A stretch of DNA of 64,000 bases, from the NCBI GenBank assembly GCA_003149345.1, contig QFWI01000011.1, forward strand, positions 310,001 to 374,000. Direction: 5' to 3'. Both the position numbers and the translations under genes were made by a program. Positions 1-8,192 of this stretch are shown here, piece after piece (the stretch's first letter is position 1; the number at the start of each line of letters is the position of its first letter). Under the pieces are notes generated by a model, which had not been told where the DNA came from, ran no database searches, and saw only the letters and a program-made list of their open reading frames with translations. Origin of the DNA: Vampirovibrio chlorellavorus (GTDB lineage Bacteria; Cyanobacteriota; Vampirovibrionia; Vampirovibrionales; Vampirovibrionaceae).

Positions 1-158
1 TATGGCAACAGCAGTTTTTTGATAATCACCAGTATTTTTCCTGGCGAGACAGCCCGGTGAATGCCCTAACGGGATAAACTTATGTAACCGCTTTATTTCA
101 AATTCAATTCATCTATCTAATGGTTTTAAAGTGATCTTAAAAAAAGGAGATATATTTA

Positions 159-1115
159 ATGAAAGTTCTTATTACGGGTGGTTCAGGCTTTATTGGCTCA
201 CACTTAGCTGAGCGCTTGTTGTCTCGCGGTGATCAGGTTCTTGTGATTGATAATTACGAAACCGGACGGCGTGATAATTTAACGCCTCAGTCTGGCCTCA
301 CGGTGGTTGAAGGCTCGATTTGTGATGAAATTTTGATGAGAAAACTGTTTGATGAGTTTCAGCCAGAGGTGGTTGTCCATGCGGCTGCATCTTACAAAGA
401 CCCAGATAATTTTATTGGGGACGCTGCTACCAATGCAATGGGAACCGCTGTAGTCGTTAAGGAAAGCCAACGTTTGAACGTTAAGCGACTGATTTATTTT
501 CAAACCGCTTTGTGCTACGGGACGCCGATTGAGCAGCCTATTACTTTAAATCATCCTATCAACCCCGACCCCACCAGTTATGCGATTAGTAAAACCGCTG
601 GCGAAAAATACGTTGAGATCAGTGGTTTGAATTATGTGACATTCCGTTTGGCAAACGCATACGGCCCTCGGAATATTAGCGGCCCATTGCCCACTTTCTA
701 TCAACGTCTTACCACGGGCAAAAAGTGCTTTGTAATGGATACCCGCAGAGATTTTATTTTCATCACGGATTTGGTTGATATCGTGGAAAAAGCGGTGGAT
801 GGTATTGGGCAAGGTGCTTACCATATCTCCTCCGGGAAAGATTTTTCCATTAAAGAGCTTTTTGATTCAACCATCGCCGCCCTCGGGATCTGCCTTGAGG
901 AAGAAGTGGAAGTTCGTCCTAGAAACGCAGATGACGCTGCCACGATTTTGCTCGATCCGTCCAAAACCTTACAGGATTACGGAAGTATTCCCGCAACGCC
1001 TTTGAATGTGGGTATTCCTGCCACAATCAATTACTACAAGGAATTTGGCATTAATGAAACTTACACTCACCTGAAGCAACCTCAGGAAAGTCAGCAGCCG
1101 GCCAGTGTTCGTTAA
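159..1115 (+). CDS. NAD-dependent sugar-nucleotide epimerase/dehydratase (extended SDR)
   Basis: This 318-residue protein is an extended short-chain dehydrogenase/reductase acting on nucleotide sugars in the cytoplasm. The N-terminal NAD motif GGSGFIGS starts at residue 7, and the catalytic Tyr-x3-Lys pair is Y141/K145 (YAISK). The start is well supported by an AGGAGA ribosome site 8 bases upstream of the ATG. It is the first gene of a five-gene + strand set that continues with a second SDR enzyme, two glycosyltransferase-like proteins and a methyltransferase. Paired SDR genes of this look occur in Bordetella-type O-antigen (wbm) loci, so a role in making an unusual sugar precursor is likely, but the exact substrate cannot be read from the sequence. 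The gene is AT-rich compared with the right-hand part of the window. Confidence 0.9.
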   Translation: MKVLITGGSGFIGSHLAERLLSRGDQVLVIDNYETGRRDNLTPQSGLTVVEGSICDEILMRKLFDEFQPEVVVHAAASYKDPDNFIGDAATNAMGTAVVVKESQRLNVKRLIYFQTALCYGTPIEQPITLNHPINPDPTSYAISKTAGEKYVEISGLNYVTFRLANAYGPRNISGPLPTFYQRLTTGKKCFVMDTRRDFIFITDLVDIVEKAVDGIGQGAYHISSGKDFSIKELFDSTIAALGICLEEEVEVRPRNADDAATILLDPSKTLQDYGSIPATPLNVGIPATINYYKEFGINETYTHLKQPQESQQPASVR

Positions 1116-1174
1116 GAGCGAACACTGCTGGCGAATTCCAAAAATGTTTTAGCGCAGTGTTATAGAGGACTGAA

Positions 1175-2272
1175 TTGGAAGATATGTCAAGTTATACGAC
1201 TGTTTTTAAAGATGCCAATGTCCTGGTAGTGGGTGGCGCTGGTTTTGTTGGAAGCAATTTGGTTCAACAAATCCTAGCCTGCGGCGCTGAGCAGGTCCAC
1301 GTTGTGGATAATCTGCTTTCTGCCGAAAGAGAAAATTTACCCGATGATCCTCGGGTTCTTTTTACCGAAGCCTCCATTACTGAAGATTGGGTCTTGAATC
1401 AGTTCGAAGATAGCTTTGATTATATCTTCCAATTGGCCACTTACCACGGCAATCAAAGCTCCATCCACGATCCGCTGGCCGATCATGCCAACAATACACT
1501 GCCTACGCTAAAACTTCTGGAGCGTGTCAAGCACTTTCAGCGGCTTAAAAAAATGGTTTATTCCGGGGCTGGTTGTTGCATTGCGGAAAAAACTTTTGAA
1601 AGCGCGCAAGCGACTGTGGAATCTGAGCTGATTTCTCTTAAAAACATGGATAGCCCTTATGCCATGTCAAAAATCTTTGGGGAATTTTACTGCAATTATT
1701 ATTTCAAGCAACACGGCGTTCCTACGGTTCGGGCCCGCTTTCAGAATGTTTATGGCCCTGGAGAGGTTTTGGGCGCTGGCCAGTGGAGAGGGACTCCTGC
1801 CACTGTTTGGCGAAATGTTACGCCTACTTTTATCTACAAATCTATTCACGGAGAGGCTTTACCTGTTGAAAATGGTGGTATTGCCAGTCGCGATTTTATT
1901 TATGTGGATGATATCGCCTTGGGGCTTATGGCCTGCGCCGCAAACGGCACCCCTGGAGATGTGTATAACCTGGCTTCCGGGGTGGAAAGCACCATTCTGG
2001 AATGGGCTCAATTGATCAACGAGCTGGTTGGTAATCAAACGCCCATCGCCTATGAGCCCAAGCGCGATTGGGATCGCTCCGGCAAGCGGTTTGGCAGTAC
2101 GGAAAAGGCTGAGAGAGAGTTGGGTTTTTCGGTGCAAACCGATGCCAAAAACGGCCTGCAAAAGACCATTCAGTGGACTCGTGACAACCTTCCCTGGATT
2201 GAGCGTTGTATTGCTCAACATGCTGAACAACTCGCGGCCGTTCATCCAAAAAAAGACGTGGTTAGCGTTTAG
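1175..2272 (+). CDS. NAD-dependent sugar-nucleotide epimerase/dehydratase (second SDR)
   Basis: This 365-residue protein is a second extended SDR, distinct from its upstream neighbour. It has the NAD-binding GGAGFVGS near residue 20 and the catalytic pair Y162/K166 (SPYAMSK). The long middle region with ATYHGNQ and YSGAGCC resembles the WbmF/WbmG group of LPS enzymes; this is my recollection of the family, not a search result. A TTG start at 1175 is preferred because an AGAGGA site lies about 5 bases upstream; an in-frame ATG at 1184 is the alternative. It lies 60 bases after the first SDR and is probably co-transcribed. The two enzymes may act in sequence on the same UDP-sugar. Confidence 0.88.
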   Translation: MEDMSSYTTVFKDANVLVVGGAGFVGSNLVQQILACGAEQVHVVDNLLSAERENLPDDPRVLFTEASITEDWVLNQFEDSFDYIFQLATYHGNQSSIHDPLADHANNTLPTLKLLERVKHFQRLKKMVYSGAGCCIAEKTFESAQATVESELISLKNMDSPYAMSKIFGEFYCNYYFKQHGVPTVRARFQNVYGPGEVLGAGQWRGTPATVWRNVTPTFIYKSIHGEALPVENGGIASRDFIYVDDIALGLMACAANGTPGDVYNLASGVESTILEWAQLINELVGNQTPIAYEPKRDWDRSGKRFGSTEKAERELGFSVQTDAKNGLQKTIQWTRDNLPWIERCIAQHAEQLAAVHPKKDVVSV

Positions 2273-2296
2273 GGCGGGCTGAGGAGTACATAGGAA

Positions 2297-3868
2297 GTGG
2301 CGATTATTGAGCAAGTAGGCTCTCATACCTATCCATGTCATCGTTATGATTGTGATAGCTACCCCAAAAATCGCCAGGATGAATTGAATCTGTTAGTGCT
2401 TTACGATGAACACAGCACTTTCACTAGCACGGTTCAGGAATATCTTCTCAGTTTTTCCAAATATTCCAAGCATAATGTTTTTTATGCCAGTGGAACCAAA
2501 AGCGCTTCTTGCTTTTATGATATGAATGCCTTTGATGCGGTTTTACTGAATTATTCAGTCCGCCTAAGTTCACCTAATTTTATTTCACCTTTTATTGTAA
2601 AGACCTTAAAAAGTTTTAAAGGTCTTAAAGTTCTTTTTGTACAGTATGAATATGAGACCACGGAGACCACCCGGGGGTGGATGGAAACTCTGGGCATTCA
2701 TCTGGTTTTTTCCGTGGTGCCTCCAGAGTTTATGGGCAAGGTTTATCCGCCTGAGCGCTTTCCAAACACGGAATTTGTCTCTACTTTAACCGGATTTGTC
2801 CCAGAGACTCTAGCGGAGCGATTTCCGGTCATTCCAATGGCCGATCGTCCTTTGCACATTGGGTATCGTGGGCGTGAGCTGCCTTACTGGTATGGAAGCC
2901 TGGGCCGAGAAAAGCTGAACATTGGTGTGCAGATGAAAAAGCTTTGTCTTGAAAAAAATATCCCTCACGATATTGAGTGGGATTGTAATCAGCGCATTTA
3001 TGGCGATGACTGGTATCATTTCCTTTCCAGTTGCCGAGCGACTTTGGGCACGGAGAGTGGTGCCAATGTTTTTGATGATTTTGGGGATATTCGTAAAAAT
3101 ATTACTAACGCTTTAAATAAAAATCCCGGGCTCAGTTATGAGGAGGCTTATCAACAGTACGTCCAGCCTTACGATGGTTTAGTGCGTATGAACCAGATTT
3201 CTCCCAAGATTTTTGAGGCTATTATCCTAAAAACAGCTTTGATTTTATTTGAAGGATCCTATTCAAGCGTTATTCAGCCGCATACGCATTACATTCCTTT
3301 AAAGAAGGATTTTAGTAATGTGAATGAGGTTTTTGAGAAACTGGAGGATTTAAACTATCTGGAAAGTCTCACCCAAAGAGCTTATCAGGATATTGTAACC
3401 TCAGGCAAATACAGCTATAAGAGCTTTATAAACCGAATTGACGCGTTGATTTCAGAAAGAGTCCAAGAACCTCGGAAAAGCACGTTTATAAAAGGGCTGG
3501 TGGGAATGGCTCACTCATCGGTGACGGACACTTTATTTCCGTACTTATCAAATTACGCAAACGCCATTCCCTTGGAAACGATTTTGGACAAGCCGCTGCC
3601 TCGTGCGTCGCGCACCGTGTTCTATGGCCCTGATGAGCAAAAGTATGTTGTTTCTCATACCTGTCCCTCGTGCGGCGGTGTTCAATTAAAATCTATCGCT
3701 CAGGATAAAGGTAAAAAGTCTTTTTGGGGTCAAATCGGTAAAGAATGCAAGCGTTTTTTCAAAAAAAGACTGCTGCGTCGTCAATCGGTATTTAAAACAC
3801 CACCTTCAGAGTATCAGCATTGGTGCCAGGAGTGCCTCAAAAATACGCTACGGCAAGGAACAACATGA
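2297..3868 (+). CDS. Glycosyltransferase-like protein with C-terminal CxxC/CxxC module
   Basis: This 523-residue protein resembles the CgeB/Glyco_trans_1_2 group of GT-B glycosyltransferases. The segment around SPKIFEAIILKTALILFEG matches the pattern of the nucleotide-sugar site in that group, where an SPKxFE-type helix precedes a Gly/Glu-rich loop. It starts with GTG at 2297, with a GAGGAG site about 10 bases upstream. The C-terminus carries CPSC and CQEC pairs separated by a very basic stretch, so it probably binds one zinc. It is clearly paralogous to the gene at 4849-6246: both share a G(A)S-V-D segment, an IPLKKDFSN/VPIKKDYSN segment and an AYQDIV segment. The last bases overlap the next gene by 4 (ATGA), which indicates translational coupling. 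The transferred sugar is unknown. Confidence 0.75.
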   Translation: MAIIEQVGSHTYPCHRYDCDSYPKNRQDELNLLVLYDEHSTFTSTVQEYLLSFSKYSKHNVFYASGTKSASCFYDMNAFDAVLLNYSVRLSSPNFISPFIVKTLKSFKGLKVLFVQYEYETTETTRGWMETLGIHLVFSVVPPEFMGKVYPPERFPNTEFVSTLTGFVPETLAERFPVIPMADRPLHIGYRGRELPYWYGSLGREKLNIGVQMKKLCLEKNIPHDIEWDCNQRIYGDDWYHFLSSCRATLGTESGANVFDDFGDIRKNITNALNKNPGLSYEEAYQQYVQPYDGLVRMNQISPKIFEAIILKTALILFEGSYSSVIQPHTHYIPLKKDFSNVNEVFEKLEDLNYLESLTQRAYQDIVTSGKYSYKSFINRIDALISERVQEPRKSTFIKGLVGMAHSSVTDTLFPYLSNYANAIPLETILDKPLPRASRTVFYGPDEQKYVVSHTCPSCGGVQLKSIAQDKGKKSFWGQIGKECKRFFKKRLLRRQSVFKTPPSEYQHWCQECLKNTLRQGTT

Positions 3869-4833
3869 CCACGACTCAGACCAACTTAGACAACAACAAT
3901 GCGGGCTCAACACCCCTTTTGGATGGGGTTATTTGCCCGAATTGCTTTGCGTCAATCAGTATTGGCGATATTCAAAGTACACAAGCGTGTCAAAACTGTG
4001 AATGGCGGTATGAGGAAATCGAAGGCATTCCGCTGCTATTATCGTCTGATGATAAAAGCGATAGTTTTTTTCAGGATTATTTTCAAAATTATGAGCAAAT
4101 CAGTCTGGATGATTTAGGACACAGTATACAGCCCACCCAGTATCTGCAAATTATGAGCGAGCGGTTTACCAGTTATGTTTTAAATTTTGTAGGGCAAGAT
4201 ATTTCTCAGTTAAACGTGTGTGAACTGGGCGTTGGCCAGGGACACTTTTTTAACAAAATGGCCAAGCTGAATCCCAGGTTACTGGTGGGCGTTGATATTA
4301 GCATTCCTTACCTGAAACAGTTCAAGCCTGCTCCCAACACGCAACTGGTTATTGCCAACGCCGAAAACGTGCCTTTTAAAAATCAATTTGATTTGCTGGT
4401 GGCCTCAGATATTTTAGAGCACGTAATTAATGTGGGCGACTTTTTGTATTCCACCAATCGTTCGCTGCGTAAAAATGGCGCCTTTGTGGTGAAAGTTCCT
4501 TTTAATGAGGACATTAACCAATACTCCCGCCTGGCGGGATGCCCTTACCGTTTTGTGCATCTACGAAGCTTTACGGAACAGAGCCTGCGAAAGGTGCTGG
4601 AATCGGCGGGTTTTAAGGTTGAAAAAATCCTGTATGACGGATTTCTGGACTATCGCCTCAAACCGTTCATGGCCAAACGTGCCAAACTGAAAAAACTGTT
4701 TCGGCAATGGTTACAGTTTCGCTACCAGGATGATGTCATTCAGGTTGCAACGATTAATCGCCATATCGGAAAACTTTTGATGGAACCGATCGAAATTGTT
4801 GCCTGCTGCCGAAAAATGGATGATGTTTTATAA
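3865..4833 (+). CDS. Class I SAM methyltransferase with N-terminal zinc ribbon
   Basis: This 322-residue SAM-dependent methyltransferase has a Trm112-like zinc ribbon at the N-terminus (CPNC ... CQNC, roughly residues 20-50). The Rossmann SAM motif follows (CELGVGQGHFF, then VGVDIS and a LVASDILEHV acidic loop). The start at ATG 3865 overlaps the upstream stop in ATGA and has AAGGA 5 bases upstream. A longer reading from 3820 would run back into the previous gene and lacks a ribosome site. Methyltransferases with this zinc-ribbon layout are common in polysaccharide loci, where they methylate a sugar or a glycan end. It is sandwiched between two paralogous glycosyltransferase-like genes, so it likely modifies their product. 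Confidence 0.85.
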   Translation: MTTTQTNLDNNNAGSTPLLDGVICPNCFASISIGDIQSTQACQNCEWRYEEIEGIPLLLSSDDKSDSFFQDYFQNYEQISLDDLGHSIQPTQYLQIMSERFTSYVLNFVGQDISQLNVCELGVGQGHFFNKMAKLNPRLLVGVDISIPYLKQFKPAPNTQLVIANAENVPFKNQFDLLVASDILEHVINVGDFLYSTNRSLRKNGAFVVKVPFNEDINQYSRLAGCPYRFVHLRSFTEQSLRKVLESAGFKVEKILYDGFLDYRLKPFMAKRAKLKKLFRQWLQFRYQDDVIQVATINRHIGKLLMEPIEIVACCRKMDDVL

Positions 4834-4848
4834 GGCTCAAGTACGCTG

Positions 4849-6246
4849 ATGACGTCATCTTCTTTAAATTCAATAAACGGTCAAACCAAAACCGTTTTGG
4901 TTGTTTACAACGTGCGTTATGTCTATCCGGTCGTGCAATCGGTTTACAACCATTTATACTGCTGGAAGCGATATTCTTCGCACCAGGTTGTTTACCTGAA
5001 TATCGGATTTGGCTTTCCTTTGGAGCTGATAAAAGACCTGGATATCGATGCCATTATTTTCCATACCTCGTTTTTGAGTCGGCGTTGGATTCCTGAAAAA
5101 TTTCAGGAGTTTCTGGATCAATGCGCCTACCTGAAGCGCTTGGATTGCCTGAAGATCGCCATGCCTCAGGATGAGTTCATCCATACCGGTATCCTGAACC
5201 AGTTTATCCAGGAATTTGGGGTGAATTATATATTAACCTGTGCCTACGAGTCGGATTGGGATTCTATTTATGATGCCATTGATCGCTCGCGTGTCACGCT
5301 GGAAAACACCCTGACCGGTTATCTGGATGAGGAAACCGTGCGGCAGGTGGAGGCCATGAAAGCAGAGTCTGTGGCCAAGGGAATGAACACCCAGAGCAGA
5401 CCCATTGATATTGGATACCGTGCGTGGAAGGCCGAATACTGGCTGGGAGAACACGGGTGCCATAAAGTATGGGTTGCGGAAAAATTTCAGCAGCATCCCA
5501 GGGCTAAAAACTTTAAATTTGATATTTCTCTGAACAAAGAAGATACCATTCGCGGTATGGCCTGGTTTGAGTTTCTGTTAAACTGCAAGGCCACTATCGG
5601 GGTAGAAGGCGGCGCCAGTGTACTGGATCGTGATGGCCACATTCGAGCGGCCGTTCACCGCTATGTGAAGGAGCATCCCAACGCTGCCTTTGAGGCGGTT
5701 CGTCAAGCCTGCTTTCAGGATCAGGATCATCAATTGGGTTTGGCCTGTCTTTCTCCCCGGCATCTGGAGGCCTGCATTACCGAAACCTGTCAGTTCCTGA
5801 TTGAGGGAACTTACAATGGTATTTTCAAGCCTTGGGAGCATTATGTGCCCATCAAGAAAGATTATTCGAATCTGGATGAAGTATTTAGCTTGCTAGAGCA
5901 ACCCGAAAGGCTTGCTTCTATTGCCAAAAAAGCTTACCAGGATATTGTCGCCCCTGGGGCTTACACCTATTCGGCCTTTGTGGCCCGCTTGGATGAAACC
6001 ATCATTCGGGAGCTGGAAGCAAGGGCTCAACAGCCATCCGCCAAAACGAACGCTCATGCGCAATCCGTTATGCGTTTAGCCAAGCGGGATGAGCATTGCT
6101 GGAAAGTCATTCAGAGCGAAATGCTGTACCGCCAAACCAAACGTCCTTTCCGTAAACCAGACGATAAAGTCCCCTTTTTCAAGCGGCTATATTTGGGTTT
6201 TCAGTACAAAGCAGCGCTTAAGCGGCTTAAAAGTATCGAATCGTAG
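4849..6246 (+). CDS. Glycosyltransferase-like protein, paralogue of the gene at 2297
   Basis: This 465-residue protein shares its core with the 523-residue protein two genes upstream: CKATIGVEGGASV, a conserved SPRHLEACITET segment, VPIKKDYSNLDEVF and KKAYQDIVAPG. It lacks the CxxC/CxxC tail of its paralogue. It is most likely a GT-B transferase of the CgeB/Glyco_trans_1_2 kind acting on a surface glycan. The ATG at 4849 has only a weak upstream site, and translation may be coupled to the methyltransferase that ends 15 bases earlier. The stop codon overlaps the left arm of a 143-bp inverted repeat (6245-6387). Donor and acceptor cannot be read from the sequence. Confidence 0.72.
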   Translation: MTSSSLNSINGQTKTVLVVYNVRYVYPVVQSVYNHLYCWKRYSSHQVVYLNIGFGFPLELIKDLDIDAIIFHTSFLSRRWIPEKFQEFLDQCAYLKRLDCLKIAMPQDEFIHTGILNQFIQEFGVNYILTCAYESDWDSIYDAIDRSRVTLENTLTGYLDEETVRQVEAMKAESVAKGMNTQSRPIDIGYRAWKAEYWLGEHGCHKVWVAEKFQQHPRAKNFKFDISLNKEDTIRGMAWFEFLLNCKATIGVEGGASVLDRDGHIRAAVHRYVKEHPNAAFEAVRQACFQDQDHQLGLACLSPRHLEACITETCQFLIEGTYNGIFKPWEHYVPIKKDYSNLDEVFSLLEQPERLASIAKKAYQDIVAPGAYTYSAFVARLDETIIRELEARAQQPSAKTNAHAQSVMRLAKRDEHCWKVIQSEMLYRQTKRPFRKPDDKVPFFKRLYLGFQYKAALKRLKSIES

Positions 6247-6387
6247 AGACTATCCGACAAGCCTCCATTTCGGGTGTTTACTGGGTTCGTGCGCTGCCCA
6301 GCTTCGTTACTTATCAGTATAAGCGCCTTGCTTGCGCTGCTCCGGCCTTACAGCCACGCCGACCTAAAAACTTTTCGGATAGTCTCT
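6245..6387. repeat. Long inverted repeat, candidate MITE or large hairpin
   Basis: The arms AGAGACTATCCGA (6245-6257) and TCGGATAGTCTCT (6375-6387) are exact reverse complements. Pairing continues for another four positions with one mismatch. The roughly 117-base interior contains smaller hairpins, for example CTGGG/CCCAG and AGCGC/GCGCT. The element fills half of the gap between convergent genes, and its left arm starts within the TAG stop of the gene at 4849. No U-tract follows the right arm, so it is not a classical terminator. No transposase is nearby. A miniature transposable element or a structured RNA are both possible. Confidence 0.6.
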
Positions 6388-6533
6388 TAAATATATCGGC
6401 TAGAGAAGGCCTAGTTGCCTGGAAAGTGTTGCCGCTCTTTTTAGCGTAGGCATTATTTGGTGTGATGACGTGTCAAAAATATTCCCAGAGGAGCATCGGG
6501 AAAAGACCGCAGAGCGCTTATGGTCCCCAGACC

Positions 6534-7148
6534 TCAGTCCGGTAGGCTTTGCAGTGACAAACCTTCAGGGGTGATGGCGTATTGGCGCTGGCATGCCGGA
6601 CAAGCAATCTGACCCTCCCGAAGCGCTCCCATGGATTCTCCGCAGTAGCAGGCCCAGCCGTGTTGGCGGGCAGGATTGCCATAAACCAGGGCGAAATCCG
6701 GCACATCTTTGGTAACCACGGAACCTGCCCCGATAAAGGAAAACCGTCCAATGGTTACGCCGCAAACCACAGTGGCGTTGGCCCCAATGGAAGCCCCCTG
6801 TTTGACCAAGGTTTTGAGAAAGTCCGCTTCCGTGTTACGAGGCACAGTGCTGCGGGGATTAAACACGTTGGTGAATACCATACTGGGCCCACAAAAAACA
6901 TCATCTTCCAGCGTAACCCCCGTGTAAACCGAGACGTTATTCTGAATTTTGACGTTGTTGCCAATGGTCACGTTAGGGCCAATGACCACATTTTGACCAA
7001 TCTTGCAGTTTTTACCCAGCGTGCAGTTCTTGAGGATATGGGAAAAGTGCCAAATACTAGTGCCTTCACCGATTTCACAAGGGGCATCCACGTAACTGGA
7101 TTCGTGGACGAAATAGTTGGCTTTTTGAGGCTCTGCGGCGGTGGTCAT
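6534..7148 (-). CDS. Left-handed beta-helix N-acetyltransferase (WbpD/WlbB type)
   Basis: This 204-residue protein has repeated hexapeptides (for example IGQNVVIGPNVTIGNNVKI) that form a left-handed beta-helix. It closely follows the WbpD/WlbB family, which acetylates the 3-amino group of UDP-2-acetamido-3-amino-2,3-dideoxy-glucuronate using acetyl-CoA. The start FVHESSYVD...GTSIWHFSH is typical of that family. The C-terminus carries a Cys motif (CYCG ... CPAC) that may bind zinc. ATG 7148 is chosen because GGAGA lies 8 bases upstream; a TTG at 7163 would put that site inside the gene. It is the last gene of the - strand polysaccharide set, 36 bases after the oxidoreductase that acts two steps earlier in the pathway. 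Confidence 0.88.
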   Translation of the reverse strand: MTTAAEPQKANYFVHESSYVDAPCEIGEGTSIWHFSHILKNCTLGKNCKIGQNVVIGPNVTIGNNVKIQNNVSVYTGVTLEDDVFCGPSMVFTNVFNPRSTVPRNTEADFLKTLVKQGASIGANATVVCGVTIGRFSFIGAGSVVTKDVPDFALVYGNPARQHGWACYCGESMGALREGQIACPACQRQYAITPEGLSLQSLPD

Positions 7149-7184
7149 GGCGATTTTCTCCAATCAGGCTGAAAGATGGCCTTA

Positions 7185-8192
7185 TTATACGGGCAAACCC
7201 ACTGCGCTTCCACTGGGTAAGCCGTCTAGGTGGCGTTGAACGTCACTGAGCATCTGGACGACTTGCAGGCCATTTTCTCCGTTATTGGGTATATCAGCGA
7301 TTTGGCCACGAACGGCTGCCAAAAAGCCTTTGGCCTGAAGGGTCAGCAAGTCATCGGCGGGCTGATGGTATTCAATGTAGCGGGAACGACCCTTGGTGAC
7401 GCCCTGAACCTGATCGCCCGCGCGATCCAGGTCATACTCGATGAGTTGTAATTTTTGCTCGGCAGGGAGGGTGTCCTCAAAAATAGCCATTCTTTTAGAG
7501 CCAATGACCACCGTTTCATGCCGTTTTATGGGAGACATCCAGCTGACATGAACGCTTGCCTGCCGTCCTGAGGGGGTTGAAAAGCTGGCGTAAACCGTAT
7601 CTTCCAACCTTGCGCGTTGCAGAATATTCAGCTTGCTTGCGCTTTTCAGACGCAGCGGCTCACCGAGCAGCAGGCTCAGTATGGATAAATCGTGCGGGGC
7701 AAAGCTCCACCATATATTCTCTTCGTTACGCACCTTGCCCAGATTGACGCGCGTACATTGAACGCTGAGAATATCGCCCAATTCACCCGCGTCCATCAAT
7801 GCTTTTAAGGCGATTAAAGCGGGTTGATATAACAACAAATGCCCCACAGCCAGAATTAAGCCGCATCCATCGGCTAATTTGACCAGCTCGTGGGCCTCAT
7901 ACGGATCAAGTGTTAGCGGTTTCTCAACCAGCACCGATTTTCCTGATAGTAAACATTGCCGAGCCACCTCTCGATGAGTGGGAACCGGGGTCGCAATAAC
8001 CACTGCCTCAATGCCAGGATGCTGGAGGGCTTCATTCAAATCGGCATAAATGGCAATTTGTGGGAAGGTTTCCGCCAGGCGAGCCCGAAGCGCCGTGCTG
8101 GGTTCGCAAATAGCGCTTAATTCACTCATTTTAGAGAGGGTTTTGGCCCAGTTTTGACCCCAGTAGCCGCAGCCAATCAGCAAAATACTCAT
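7185..8192 (-). CDS. Gfo/Idh/MocA oxidoreductase (WbpB/WlbA type)
   Basis: This 335-residue protein has an N-terminal Rossmann fold (ILLIGCGYWGQNWAK) and the family signature VEKPLT, whose Lys is catalytic, followed by a GHLLLYQPA segment. In WbpB/WlbA enzymes this fold oxidises C3 of UDP-GlcNAc-uronate to the 3-keto form. That assignment is supported by context: the UDP-GlcNAc 6-dehydrogenase lies immediately upstream with a 4-base overlap, and the 3-N-acetyltransferase lies immediately downstream. The aminotransferase that would act between this enzyme and the acetyltransferase is not in the window. Substrate specificity is inferred from neighbours. Confidence 0.88.
   Translation of the reverse strand: MSILLIGCGYWGQNWAKTLSKMSELSAICEPSTALRARLAETFPQIAIYADLNEALQHPGIEAVVIATPVPTHREVARQCLLSGKSVLVEKPLTLDPYEAHELVKLADGCGLILAVGHLLLYQPALIALKALMDAGELGDILSVQCTRVNLGKVRNEENIWWSFAPHDLSILSLLLGEPLRLKSASKLNILQRARLEDTVYASFSTPSGRQASVHVSWMSPIKRHETVVIGSKRMAIFEDTLPAEQKLQLIEYDLDRAGDQVQGVTKGRSRYIEYHQPADDLLTLQAKGFLAAVRGQIADIPNNGENGLQVVQMLSDVQRHLDGLPSGSAVGLPV

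Noticed and set aside
6245..6387. Classical intrinsic terminator for the gene at 4849
   Set aside because: The loop of 117 bases is too long and no T run follows the right arm.
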